Below, in pieces: positions 38,801-47,502 of a stretch of DNA of 64,000 bases. The translations under genes and the position numbers were made by a program. Numbering within the stretch: the first letter of the stretch is position 1; each line of letters starts with the position of its first letter. The notes below the pieces were generated by a model. That model made no database searches and was not told the DNA's origin. It was given only the letters and a program-made list of their open reading frames with translations. This stretch comes from Bimastos eiseni (taxonomy: Eukaryota > Annelida > Clitellata > Crassiclitellata > Lumbricidae): positions 36,022,441 to 36,086,440 of the forward strand of contig OY365811.1 of the NCBI GenBank assembly GCA_959347315.1, given 5' to 3'.

Positions 38801-41800
38801 CTATTTTCTCTACGGTTGAACACCATGAAACAGCTGGGAGTGCAGAACGAATGATCAGAGTTTTGAGGGATATGCTTAAGAAAGTAACAAGCGAGGAGCC
38901 ACGAACATGGGAAGCTGCATTGCCGTTTCTAGCGTTCAGTTGCAGACAGGTTCCATCAACAGTAACTGGGTTTGCACCATTCGAACTGCTGTATTCGCAT
39001 GATGTAATAGGCCCATTGCAAATACTCAGAGATGCGTGGACAGGAGAACTCGAAACACCAACGCCTAAAAGAAGCGTAGTCGAATATTTGACAATGACGA
39101 AAACTCACATGCAAAGATGTGCAGAAATTGCCACAGAAAATACAAAACAGGCTCGTCAATCTGCCAAATATTACTATGACAAACACTCTTCGGATCGAAG
39201 TCTAGAACCGGATGAAGAGGTTCTGTTACTAAGACATGCAACGGAGAATAAATTACTGGCACGCTGGGAAGGTCCTTTCAAAGTTCTGAGGAAACTGTCC
39301 AGTGTCAATTATGAAATTGACACAGACAAAGGAAAGAAGATCTACCACATAAATCTACTACGAAAATGGTTCAATAGGTCAGAGATATGTTTGACACCTA
39401 GCGTAAATGTCATTTTGACGGCTGATCCACCACAAGAAGAATACGAGACTTTGCCAGTAGTTGATGATAGTGACGACATCTGTGGAATAAGTGAGCATTT
39501 GACTGAAGAGCAAAAGAGTCAATTACAAGACGTTATTAATGAATTCTCCGATCGATTTACAGGACAACTTGGACGAACAACGCTAATAAAGCACAAAATA
39601 AAACTGACAAATGAGAAACCAATAGCACCCAAGATGTATCGAATACCAGAAAGTTTAAAGGACAAAGTAAACGATCAAATAAAGACGATGTTAGAAGATG
39701 GCCTAATTGAAGAATCGACATCGGCATATGCGAGTCCAATAGCGTGCGTCGCCAAGAAAGACAAGTCGATCAGGATATGTGCAGATCTGAGAACGATTAA
39801 CAGCATAACCGTGCCAGATGAATATCCAGCAAGCGACATGAGAAACATACTGGAGGGGGCAGCAGGGTCCATGTATGTGACAGGCATTGACCTCCAACAG
39901 GCCTTTTATCAGGTAGAATTAGACGAAGACAGCCGACCGTACGCTGCATTCAGAACACAGTTCGGACTGTTTCAGTATACTGTGTTACCGAATGGGGCTC
40001 GGAACGCAAGCAAATCGTTCCAACGACTAGCAGATCAGGTTTTGAAAGGAGCTGAAGAATATTCTGCAGCTCATGTCGATGACATAATAGTGTTTTCCAA
40101 GACATGGGAAGCACATGTTCAACATTTGAAGGACATTCTAACAAGACTTAGGAAAGCGAATCTAACTGCTAAGCTTCAGAAATGTCAATTTGGACAGAGA
40201 TCGATTAAGGTACTGGGACACGTTCTGGAAAATGGACTGATTAAACCAGACCCAGAAAAGATAGTTGCTATCCAGGACTATCCTGTCCCTAGGACCAAAC
40301 GGCAGGTTCGGGCTATTCTTGGTTTGGCAAATTTTTACAGACGCCATCTACCGAGCTTTGCAGAAATTGTATTACCACTAACTGAGTTAACAAGTAAAGA
40401 TAAGCCAGATCGTGTAAAATGGACCGAACGAGAGGAGCAGGCTTTCAACGAACTAAAGCAGGGTCTCACATCGGAACGATTCATTATTCCTCCTGACATA
40501 ACGAAGCCGTTTATTTTGAGATGTGATGCCTCTGGTACAGGATTAGGAGCAGCGCTTCTGCAGAAGGACGAACAAGGAACTGAAAGACCTGTGAGCTATG
40601 CCAGCAGAAAACTTCTACTAAGAGAAAGTAAAATGAGCACTGTAGAGAGAGAGAGACTTTATGTGTAGTTTGGGCGTTGAATCACTTCCAACAGTACACA
40701 TATGGGGCTAAGGTAGACATCTACACAGATCACAATTGTCTGAGATGGCTTCAGACAATGGCCAACACTAATCCCCGATTAACTCGGTGGGCCCTAGCCA
40801 TTCAAAGATATGATGTAAACATAAACTATGTGCCTGGGAAACAAAATGGTTTAGCAGATGGTTTATCTCGGGCTCACATGGAAGCCTAAGTTTAAAATCA
40901 TTGAATGCTAAATGACGGCATACACTAAGTAATGCAGAGTATTGAACTTTACCAAAGTCGAGTGTAGTTTACTAGAATGTATGTTTTTGATATTATCCGA
41001 GTTTGTTATGTTTAATGTGTTAGGATTATCGAGGACGATGACATCGCAAGCCTGGTGACAGAGAGATCACCTGTGCTCTTGTAACATTTCACAGTCCATC
41101 GAGCCTCGGCCATACACTTCATTCCATCTGAATGCACGACCTGGAGCCAGAAGCATTCGAAGGTGGATGATGTAATGATGGAAGAGGGGACTGCGTTATG
41201 AAAACCGGCGATGTCAAGTTTATAACTTTAATGAACAATATAATATAATGTCAAATGCTGTATAAACTAAAATTGCGAACACTATAGCTATAGATATGAA
41301 CAGTACATATAAAGACAAACATTATAGGCCTATCAACAGTAGTAAATATATATATATGTATAGACAGAGACTGACAGACAGTAGGCACAGCCAAGTGAAT
41401 CAGCGTGGGCGAGTGGGCTGAGACAGTTGGAGAGACGGGCATTATGACCAAATATGGCTGAGGCAAGAGCGAATGCCGGGCTAGGATAGGTTAAAAAGAC
41501 CGGGTCCGGAGGAAGAGCGATGGGCTGAGCGCCTGAGAGATTTGATGTAAGATGACCAAATAAGGATACAATCGGGAGAAATAACCAAATAAGGATAGAC
41601 ATGAGGTAGAAGGACCATAATGGGAGGATGCAAGAAAGGGTATAAAAGATGGGAGAAATTGAGAGTCGGGATTCACTCTCAGAAGGCGTCAGGTGCACGA
41701 CAGAGGACGTCATCGACTGCAGGAGGAATCCGCTCTCGAGGAAGCGACTGGAAGCGACAGATGACCAAGACGATAGAGATAGGTCTGGTTAAGGTCGACA

Positions 41801-44800
41801 GTCTGAGAGTGATGAAGAACGTTAGTGAAGTAGCAAGCTAAGTTGTTCTACGTTAATATATTTTGAAGTTAACCTAAATAATAAGAATAATAATCAGAAA
41901 AAGACTCTGGTGTCATTTTGTTGAACTATAACGTAAACGCAAACCGAAGAGACTGGAGACACACGGCTACAATCCATCACCGCTACCACCAAGAATTGAT
42001 GTCCAGATTGTTGTTTGAGAAAGGGCAACAACAATCATTTCCCTCCATTACACGCAGTGTCAAGTCATTGTAACAAATTTGTTTTTTTAAAAGTTTCTCC
42101 AAGAAGATTATGAAAGACCCTTAGCTGCTGCCTCTCTTCCTGTCTATAATGTCACTGCTCTGTCTAGCGTGCTGCCTCTCTTTCTGTTTATTACCTGTCT
42201 ACTCTGTCTAGCCTAAGTGCTGCCTTTCTTTCTCTACACGGTGATTCATTAAAAAACGTACCCCTAGATATTTAATTGTAACTCCGTCAAATATCGGTTT
42301 ATGTCAAAAAAATTTTAAGTGAACATAGAGGAATCAGTTCTGAATAGGAAGAAAGTTACAGTTTATGTTCAAATTGACCCCCTCGGGCAGTAACACACGC
42401 GCGAAGACGCCTACGCCACTGCCTGACTGACTCATCAATGATGCGCTGATCCATTTCATCCCATACCTCCACAATTCGGTGACGCAACTCGTCGACATCA
42501 TGTATTCGATTTCTGTAGACTTTTTCCTGCATGACGCTCCATATCTTATAGTCCACTGGATTCAAATCAGAGCTATTAGGTGGCCAGTAATTAGGCGGGA
42601 TGAAATCAGGTGTTTCAGTTTCGAGTAACGCAACGGTCTCCCGAGCTCTGTGCGCAGGAGCGCTATCCTGCTGGAAGATGAAATACTCCGTTATCTCACG
42701 AATGTCAGGCAAGAGACCCTGCATTAGTAGAACATCTCTGTAATATTGTCCATTAATCTTAACACCTGGTTCGATGAAATGGATGTTCGTACGACCGAGT
42801 GCAGATACCCCGACAGATACCATAAGGGACTTGCTGAAAGTTGGTCGAGTCCGCAAAAGACGATTTGCTGGAACGTCTCTCTTCCTTGTACCGGCCGAGA
42901 CATAAATACGATCATTCTGACTGTTACTGGGTGCTGCCACAGTAAACAATTTCTCATCAGTAAACCAAATGAAATTCACTAAGCTTGCAGGATACAACCT
43001 CAGTAGCTGACGGGAACGTGTCAATCTTGCTTGCTTGTTGGCTGCTGTGAGTTCTTGAGCGTGTCGTTTCTTTAAACATCGCAAATGTAAATCATTCTTG
43101 ACAATTCTCCAAACTGATGTCTGACTGATTCCTATTTCTCGAGCAATTTGTCTCTGTGTGCGATGCGTTTGCGGCATATCTTCCTGGCTGAGCACCAGCG
43201 ATTCAACCTTTTCAGCATTGTCGGTTGTTGCTGCCGTACGCGGGCGGCCGCTGCCTGGTCGACGATGGAAAGACCCAGTTTTGTCGATCTTTGAAAGTAA
43301 CGCATTTAATCCACCAAGAGTCCACTCTTTATCAGGAAATTTCTTTAGAAAACGTTTTGCACTGTACTTTTTATTCTTTCGTAAGAATGTAACAAATTGT
43401 TTATCCTCTTCGGTAAACACCATTTTTTCGCGATATTTTCGTGACGTCATTAGTTTCGTCAATCGCGTTACGTCATTTTAGCTTGGTGTGTCAAATGATT
43501 TATGTAGCACTTGAATAGAATATCAAGCATCATTATTCTGAAATTTCATTAAAATTAATGGTCATTTACCTGAGTTATGCTAACCTATGTAAGGTACGTT
43601 TTTTAATGAATCACCGTATATTACGTCACTGCTCTGTCTAACTTAGCTGCTGTCTCTGTTTCTGTTTATTACGTCACTGCTCTGCCTATCCTATTGTCTC
43701 TCTTTCTGCTTACTACGTCACTGCTCTGTCTTGCTAGCTACCTCACTTTCTGTTTATTACGTCACTGCTTTGTCTAGCCTGCTAGTCCCTAGGTGACCCA
43801 GGCCCGGCGAGAGCAAAGTGGGGATCCGTACAACTTATATTTTTGAGTTTGAATGAAACATTGATTGACAGTATACTGTGACTCAATGTAGGCCTACTAG
43901 AAAATGTTGCAAAAATTGCATGCACTAAGCTTACATCATACATGATAAATCACTCACTTATCAAAGTTTCATCGATTCGTCATCATTCTTCTATGTCAGT
44001 CAGGCTGAATGATAATAGAAAAAATATTTTTTATAGTTTGTTTTGTAATTCTTAAATTTAAGAAAAAAAGGTAATTAAAAAATGAAAGCTTACAAACATT
44101 CACAAACTGCAGGTGTTGAAACGGTTTTACTTGTAAAGTCTGCAAGGGATGAGTTCAGAGTTGGAATATCTTTTCCGCCTTTGATTCGGTACAAACTGGA
44201 CTTAAAAAACGTTTTGTTGCAGTGTTAAGTCATTGCAGCAAATTTTAATTTTTTTGGAATTTTCTACAAAAAGATTTTGGCTGCAGGGTCATTTGTGAAA
44301 ACTTTTACACTGCAAGGTATTAGTTGACGAGGATGACTCAATAAAACGAATTTATCAAGAGTATATTGGCTCAAAAATTATTCAACCTTTTCAGTTGTTG
44401 AATAAACTGCATGAAATCTCGCTGCAGAATTTCTTCCTCAATTTAGTTGTTTCTATGAGGATTTTTTGTCTTCCAGCTTCTGTTTCAGGTGCAGAGAGAA
44501 TATTCAGTGTATTAAAACGAGTCAAAGACTATCAGCGGGCAACAATGTGTCAAAACAGAGTAAATGGATTGGTAACATTGGCTCTTGAAACGGAGTTGGC
44601 AAAACATTAAATTTTGATTCAGTTTTTGATTCTTTTGCAAGCAAATAGGGCAGAAAGACTATCTTATGAATTAACTGAGAATATTAAAGTAGAAATCTGG
44701 TTAATAAAACCAAATATGATTTATAAATAAATTTGTTAATAAGCTTAACTACAGAAAAAGTTTACAAATAGTCAAAGAGGTAATTATTTATTTAGTTCGA

Positions 44801-47502
44801 CGTGGGGTCCTTTATTTATTTAGTTCGGGGTAGTGGCCCGGTTCATTTATCCACCCTTTCCTTTTTCAGTGGGCCTGTGTTAGCCCATTGTTCTATGGCA
44901 ATAGAAACTTTTGCTCATATCTAAGAAATTGGATCAAATTATACTTGCAGAAATAGTAGAATTTATAGGCCTGCTTGCGTCCGCATTCTGGCACTGTTCA
45001 TTATTGGAACCCTGTAGTGGAACTGTAGGCTAAATGTTCATGCATAAATTGAGCTCAATTACAGTGATCTTTCAGCGAGTTCTCTCAGCATTACTACGCG
45101 TCTGAATGTGTATGTGCCACCGCCACGCCAATTTGTTAATTGCGTCACTGATCTCTATATTCTTGCTGTCTCTGTTTCTGTTTGTTACGTCACTGCTCTG
45201 TCTAACCTAGCTGCTGCCTCGCTTCCTGTTTATTACGTCACTGCTCTGTCTAGCCTGATGTCTCTCTTTCTGTTTATTACGTCACTGTTCTGTCTACCAA
45301 GCCCATTGTTCTATGGCAATATAAACTTTTGCTCATATCTCAGAAATTGGAGCAAATTTATTTATTTCATTGTCGTATTCGTGTAAACCCCTTTGAAACT
45401 CCTGTAACGGTTTAGGGGTACGCTTACCTAGTGTCGGTCTGCTGTAGATATCTACTATCTACTGTATCCTATCTGCTCTGTATTATCTACTATCTACTGT
45501 GTAGTGTCTACTGTCTATAGCAAATTAGTATAAAAGGAGTTCGCCTGGAAGATCGGAATCATCGTCGTCGTCGCCTGGTAATCGTCGTCGTCGTCTGGAG
45601 ATCGTCATCAGGGAGCCTTCTTGTAGATTCGGCTTCGGCCTTGCAGTTTTGGCTCCTAGAAAGCACGAATAGTCGTCGTTGCTTTGCGATAGTCATCGTG
45701 GATATAGTCGTCGTGGATATAATCGTCGTAGATTTGCGATAGCGCCGTCAGCCATTGACGTAGCATAGTAGTCGTCGTCAGCCATTGACATAGCGTTGCA
45801 GTTACTCGTTAGTTATCGACGTAGGGCATATTGAGGGAGTGAGATGCGGACTGTTTCCGAATAGGCGGTACAGAAGTATTGTTTCCGTTGTACATTAAAA
45901 GAGGATTATCGAACAATTTTCTAAGCGTCATCCAGAAAGGGCTATTTAAACCTTAAATGGTTAGTCTTCAGCAAACCACTGAAGCCTTACTCAGCGAACT
46001 GCAACTCGAACTATCCCCATATCGGACGGGGCTGCAAGTCGTCATCCTGGTCACTGTCGAATGGGCCTCGTTCCGTTATACTCCTAAGAAAATACAAATT
46101 TAATATAAAAGGCACGACTTTCATTAGTAGGTGGGGGACACAAAATGAGAGGGGTAAGAAATGTGGGGAGGGGTACAAACGTATGACCTGTCCCCTCTCT
46201 GTGAAAGGTGATGGGGACTTGTCCCACTTGACTCCCGGGAACGCCGCCCCTGGGCTTTGGGACATTGTGGGTTAAGAAGAAGAATAACGAGAGCAATTAC
46301 TTAACCTTTCGACTCGTGGCGACTGATTAATTACGAATTGCGGACAGGAAGTGAAGCACTATTTCAAAATAGTATTGCGTGCAATAGACATATTGGAAAT
46401 TAAATTGAATTATAGCTGGTTTGAAATAAATTAACTAGTTCAAAGAGGTGGCATCATAAAGAGAGACCAAACAGCAGTGAGTGTGAAACGTGTGAAAGTT
46501 GCTTACTGTTGCAAGTGCTGTACTGTCTGTGCGTGCATTACTATCGTCGTCATCGTGATTTTCATCGTCATCGTCGTCATCTCGTCATCATCATCACAGA
46601 GACCGCCATAATATTGTACCTTAAATAAATATTATTTCATCTCAACAGTTGCCAACATCTGTTTCCTAAAGACCTTAAATTCTGCTTCTTTTGTCAACGG
46701 AGTAACTTACAGCGAGAACAGAATCTACACACTCCTTGAAAGTCCAAAGTCTCTTCGTATTCACGAAGATCGGGAACCATTTGCACTTCAGAAGATAATC
46801 GACATAGTCAAAGTGCAGAATCCGGAAGATGTGGTATACAGTAACACCTCCAACTGTTTATACATCACTGATGGAAACGAAAAATGCATCTGGAAGTTAG
46901 ATTTGCGCAACGACCGACTAACAAAATGGTTGCTTCCAATATCCGAACCTTACACACTTTCTATATCAATTGAAGGTCACGTGTTGATTCTAAGCGAGAG
47001 CGATTTAAACTGGAACTTGAAGATCTATGGATTGGACGCCGCTCTTCTACGCAGAATCCAGTTGCCCACTGAAATCCAACGACCAAGGCATGCCATTCAA
47101 ACTTCCACCGGCGACTTCATCATTTGCCATTGCATGATATTGTCTTCATCGGGAAAATGGGTCATAAGCAAAGTGTCAAGAGATGGACTAGTCATCAACA
47201 GGTTTATTCCATCGGATGTGCACGTGTCTGGGGAAATGCGTCATTTGGCTTACGATTCCGTCAACAATCGCATATTTGTGCTGGACTTCGGGGCTCAAAC
47301 AGTGATTCTACTTGACGCGGATTTTCATTGGAGCCAAATTATTCTTTCGAAGGACACACAGGCCATCTATACGCCAACAAGAGTATGCTACAGTCCTCAA
47401 AAGTCTCAGTTGATCGTAGGTCTGTGGGGAAATGGAACCAAAGTCTACGAAATTAGTCAAGGATTAAACAGAAACGACGGATGTTCTGCATTACTTGAAT
47501 GA
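32878..47502 (+). CDS. Secreted coiled-coil plus NHL-propeller protein, paralogue 1
   Basis: Exon 1 (32878-33094, 217 nt) encodes a hydrophobic signal peptide (MLMLFSIAFVFICF), an acidic segment with one Cys, and a heptad-rich helix (LRHALETERQLVQDLRHYVA). Exon 2 (46649-47502) encodes a single-exon propeller: PEDVVYSNTSNCLYITDGNE, WLLPISEPYTLSISIEGHVL, RHLAYDSVNNRIFVLDFGAQ and LIVGLWGNGTKVYEI. The phase-1 junction fits exactly, giving 356 residues. Exon 1 matches that of paralogue 2 in length and sequence, which supports the pairing, but the 13,554-bp intron holds many insertions, so splicing across it is inferred. The donor is TCAG|GTTGGT. A secreted oligomeric propeller is the likely form; the ligand is unknown. 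Confidence 0.72.
33336..33862. repeat. 35-bp minisatellite, about 15 units
   Basis: Units follow GGGATTGATGAAAAGAA then a variable stretch then TAAATGGAAGC, about 35 bp each, starting some 240 bases after exon 1 of paralogue 1. In the middle, units alternate between AAATATACC-like and GAATNNNGCTT-like variants, giving a 70-bp higher-order period. A single diverged unit is at about 52881-52916 in the intron of paralogue 2. Confidence 0.9.
33976..34300 (+). mobile_element. Partial copy of hAT-like repeat
   Basis: From CAGGCCCGTCGAGAGCA onward this is homologous to 43799-44125 (shared GTTTGAATGAAA, CATCACTCACT, CAAACTGCAG). It contains no coding remnant and runs into the 45-bp minisatellite. 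A third partial copy lies at about 35180-35317 and continues after the LTR element at 42053-42120. Confidence 0.7.
34330..35180. repeat. 45-bp minisatellite carrying TTACGTCA, main array
   Basis: About 18-20 units of roughly 45 bp follow the pattern TTTATTACGTCACTGCTCTG then TCTAGCCTGCTGCCTCTCTT. Most units hold TTACGTCA, a CRE/ATF-like octamer. Further units occur at 42125-42235, 43621-43790 and 45120-45297, separated by transposon insertions. Confidence 0.9.
35318..35873 (+). repeat. 5' LTR, only the U3-side part matches the 3' LTR
   Basis: Nearly identical to 41171-41728 up to GCAGGAGGAA, then unrelated to the 3' LTR. A TATA box (TATAAAAG, 35786-35793) predicts transcription from about 35817. 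The last roughly 324 bp found in the 3' LTR are missing here. Confidence 0.85.
36238..40668 (+). CDS. Gag-Pol polyprotein of Gmr1-like retrotransposon
   Basis: The product is 1,476 residues. A SAP-like N-terminus (KKKDLEDECLARGIQ, about 14-45) is followed by a charged coiled-coil segment and a gag-type region. Then come a CCHC knuckle near 387-400 (CFICGQNSHRWRQCP) and an aspartic protease with DTGS near 442. The integrase has an HHCC-type finger near 710-745 and a DD35E core (LCGP region 771, SDNG 832, AERM 871). Reverse transcriptase has the catalytic VDD near 1279, and RNase H starts with DAS near 1428. Integrase precedes reverse transcriptase, the reverse of the usual Ty3/gypsy order. The frame stops inside RNase H, where a run of AG dinucleotides (40644-40657) suggests slippage; the remainder of RNase H lies in another frame downstream. 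Confidence 0.93.
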   Translation: MASESLHKDFEMLKKKDLEDECLARGIQPQGIQKTEMIRRLKEFDRRQARGEGNEEAFGDQEGEMIEDREGDQIGHSDRSKLELAQAEERKFIAEERKEIAERQRLELELALLRERAQMGSLRRSLIDEETVENMAEVCRSKANNVLPSMHENEDPISFFHSFEKVARLHNIDQSEWPKLLPALLNSTLRQHYNRLSYSICSDFRSIKTEILAACQMNPKFYLDKLRNLHRSGKETYAQFLCRLSDMQEYYLESKGIADFKGLKDDMLAERLKDSFQTEVKFFVEARKPTSAIEVAQYADLHFECIKEATRGSTYERKTWNKPRSTNIGLEKSTSIQSRQGAKINAGGETQRQDVVVQQSNTNHAYNSRPTHKSNQWQANTKTQNGCFICGQNSHRWRQCPNNDSARVNFVHDLSHLNSITNYQNNFLVPLMLNGMHVKALRDTGSQITLVNADFVRGKPFAKQRSINVQCAFGKIQSVAMTEVTISSPQFGTDRQIVINAGVVEGLKVDMILGHDIFVENKDLMDIAVGAVKTGEINKPTSIKDSWPIHKAEESETDVINQTPQTMIATRTKNYGCRGISDATGNRTPQRENGSKVKPREAKEAQKEGESKETVREKVTNDEEDANMYLGRDAVEFKKEQESDPTLTDLWKRARTENEQYIVNKGILYKRKVTQLEKNAEDFAKNLRLVVPVSHRQQLLELGHDSKWAGHKGVKATRACLRKEYTWPGMDEEIAAYVRSCPICQKTANVHKSHRVPLQETPIVEVPFQSVVIDLCGPISPASSSGKKYVLILVDQMTHWPEFIALGSMRADKICKALIEVFSRVGIPRYIISDNGTHFKNQLVQGLDKMLGISPIFSTVEHHETAGSAERMIRVLRDMLKKVTSEEPRTWEAALPFLAFSCRQVPSTVTGFAPFELLYSHDVIGPLQILRDAWTGELETPTPKRSVVEYLTMTKTHMQRCAEIATENTKQARQSAKYYYDKHSSDRSLEPDEEVLLLRHATENKLLARWEGPFKVLRKLSSVNYEIDTDKGKKIYHINLLRKWFNRSEICLTPSVNVILTADPPQEEYETLPVVDDSDDICGISEHLTEEQKSQLQDVINEFSDRFTGQLGRTTLIKHKIKLTNEKPIAPKMYRIPESLKDKVNDQIKTMLEDGLIEESTSAYASPIACVAKKDKSIRICADLRTINSITVPDEYPASDMRNILEGAAGSMYVTGIDLQQAFYQVELDEDSRPYAAFRTQFGLFQYTVLPNGARNASKSFQRLADQVLKGAEEYSAAHVDDIIVFSKTWEAHVQHLKDILTRLRKANLTAKLQKCQFGQRSIKVLGHVLENGLIKPDPEKIVAIQDYPVPRTKRQVRAILGLANFYRRHLPSFAEIVLPLTELTSKDKPDRVKWTEREEQAFNELKQGLTSERFIIPPDITKPFILRCDASGTGLGAALLQKDEQGTERPVSYASRKLLLRESKMSTVERERLYV
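40669..40889 (+). pseudogene. Out-of-frame remainder of RNase H
   Basis: Downstream of the stop at 40666-40668, the rest of RNase H is readable in a shifted frame (YTDHNCLRWLQ, YVPGKQNGLADGLSR) and ends at 40889. That ending is the natural end of such polyproteins lacking a downstream integrase. The break makes this copy's RNase H defective. Confidence 0.85.
40890..41170 (+). other. Non-coding stretch between pol and 3' LTR
   Basis: No reading frame and no env-like gene. The sequence just before the 3' LTR (GAAGGTGGATGA) is only a weak polypurine tract. Confidence 0.5.
41171..42052 (+). repeat. 3' LTR, 882 bp
   Basis: Starts TGTAATGATGG and ends CTCCATTACA, giving the TG...CA ends and a short terminal inverted repeat. 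Its first 558 bp match the 5' LTR; the last about 324 bp (41729-42052) have no counterpart there. Confidence 0.85.
42125..42235. repeat. 45-bp minisatellite, second segment
   Basis: A few units of the TTACGTCA minisatellite between the LTR element and the mariner. They continue at 43621 on the other side of the mariner. Confidence 0.8.
42237..43618 (-). mobile_element. Mariner-superfamily transposon (DD37D), near-complete
   Basis: A 1,382-bp element with about 27-bp inverted repeats (ACGGTGATTCATTAAAAAAC at both ends, differing at the outermost base), flanked by TA duplications (42235-42236 and 43619-43620). Excising it restores a continuous minisatellite unit. It contains one uninterrupted transposase gene. 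Confidence 0.93.
42356..43462 (-). CDS. Mariner-type transposase, DD37D
   Basis: A 368-residue DDE/D transposase that would bind the inverted repeats and cut and paste at TA sites. The N-terminal half holds a helix-turn-helix (QIAREIGISQTSVWRIVKND, about 105-124) after a GRPR-type AT-hook-like motif (GSGRPR, 70-75). Catalytic residues are D169 (WFTDEKLF), D266 (FQQDSAPAHR) and D304 (NPVDYKIW). There are 37 residues between the last two, the maT-like DD37D signature. The length is near the family norm, with no stop or frameshift. Start codon choice within MTKLMTSRKYREKM is uncertain. A diverged, broken relative lies at 51920-52510. Confidence 0.93.
   Translation of the reverse strand: MTKLMTSRKYREKMVFTEEDKQFVTFLRKNKKYSAKRFLKKFPDKEWTLGGLNALLSKIDKTGSFHRRPGSGRPRTAATTDNAEKVESLVLSQEDMPQTHRTQRQIAREIGISQTSVWRIVKNDLHLRCLKKRHAQELTAANKQARLTRSRQLLRLYPASLVNFIWFTDEKLFTVAAPSNSQNDRIYVSAGTRKRDVPANRLLRTRPTFSKSLMVSVGVSALGRTNIHFIEPGVKINGQYYRDVLLMQGLLPDIREITEYFIFQQDSAPAHRARETVALLETETPDFIPPNYWPPNSSDLNPVDYKIWSVMQEKVYRNRIHDVDELRHRIVEVWDEMDQRIIDESVRQWRRRLRACVTARGGQFEHKL
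43621..43790. repeat. 45-bp minisatellite, third segment
   Basis: Roughly four units (ATTACGTCACTGCTCTGTC...) that were contiguous with 42125-42235 before the mariner inserted. Confidence 0.85.
43799..44877 (+). mobile_element. Degenerate hAT-like element
   Basis: Begins CAGGCCCGGCGAG and ends (complement) CAGGCCCACTG, giving short inverted ends. No matching 8-bp flanks remain. It contains a hAT transposase C-terminal fragment. Its first part is repeated at 33976-34300 and 35180-35317. Confidence 0.55.
44395..44610 (+). pseudogene. hAT transposase C-terminal (dimerisation) fragment
   Basis: The frame reads LPASVSGAERIFSVLKRVKD then MCQNRVNGLVTLALETELAK, the hAT dimerisation signature (ER-x-FS-x-LKR-x-K, R-x-x-GL). 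The catalytic region is absent upstream, so this is a remnant. Confidence 0.75.
44947..45130. repeat. Copy of the upstream region of paralogue 2
   Basis: About 180 bp (TTGCGTCCGCATTCTGG, AATGTTCATGC, GAATGTG...GCCAC) align with 50096-50280, which lies about 0.5 kb before the start of paralogue 2. Its position inside the intron of paralogue 1 is unexpected. Confidence 0.7.
45120..45297. repeat. 45-bp minisatellite, fourth segment
   Basis: About four units (GTTACGTCACTGCTCTGTC...). The sequence after it (AGCCCATTGTTCTATGGCAA, from 45300) repeats 44882-44945 on its left side, so the array sits between duplicated flanks. Confidence 0.8.
45403..46079 (+). repeat. Solo-LTR-like element
   Basis: Begins TGTAACGGTTTAGGGG and ends CCGTTAT, with candidate 5-bp duplications ACTCC at 45398-45402 and 46080-46084. 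A TATA box (TATAAAAG, 45529-45536) and transcript-like GTC/ATC triplet repeats fit an LTR. No retroelement coding sequence is adjacent. Confidence 0.5.
46107..46251. mobile_element. Diverged hAT-type MITE, family A
   Basis: Shares the core GGGGACACAAAATGAGAGGGG-like sequence and the right terminus (complement CAGGGGCGGCGTTCCCG) with 24466-24612. Left end and target duplication are degraded. Confidence 0.55.
46706..47111 (+). repeat. 406-bp block identical to 53373-53778
   Basis: The first half of the propeller exon is base-for-base identical to that of paralogue 2. Outside the block the two exons differ at many positions, including amino-acid changes and codon-length differences. Confidence 0.95.

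Larger units (their letters stand above)
35318..42052 (+). mobile_element. Gmr1-like Ty3/gypsy LTR retrotransposon
   Basis: A 6,735-bp element starting TGTAATGATGG and ending CCTCCATTACA, flanked by the 5-bp duplication CGCAG (35313-35317 and 42053-42057). The homologous sequence at 44208-44240 shows the uninterrupted site, which confirms both ends. One long gag-pol frame carries gag, zinc knuckle, protease, integrase, reverse transcriptase and RNase H in that order. Integrase ahead of reverse transcriptase is the Gmr1-type arrangement known from deuterostomes. The shared LTR part differs by one substitution and one TA unit in about 556 bp, so the insertion is young. It sits in the intron of a propeller gene, in the same orientation. 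Confidence 0.9.

Noticed and set aside
36453..40347. Several short minus-strand frames across the retrotransposon
   Set aside because: All are shadows of the long plus-strand gag-pol frame.
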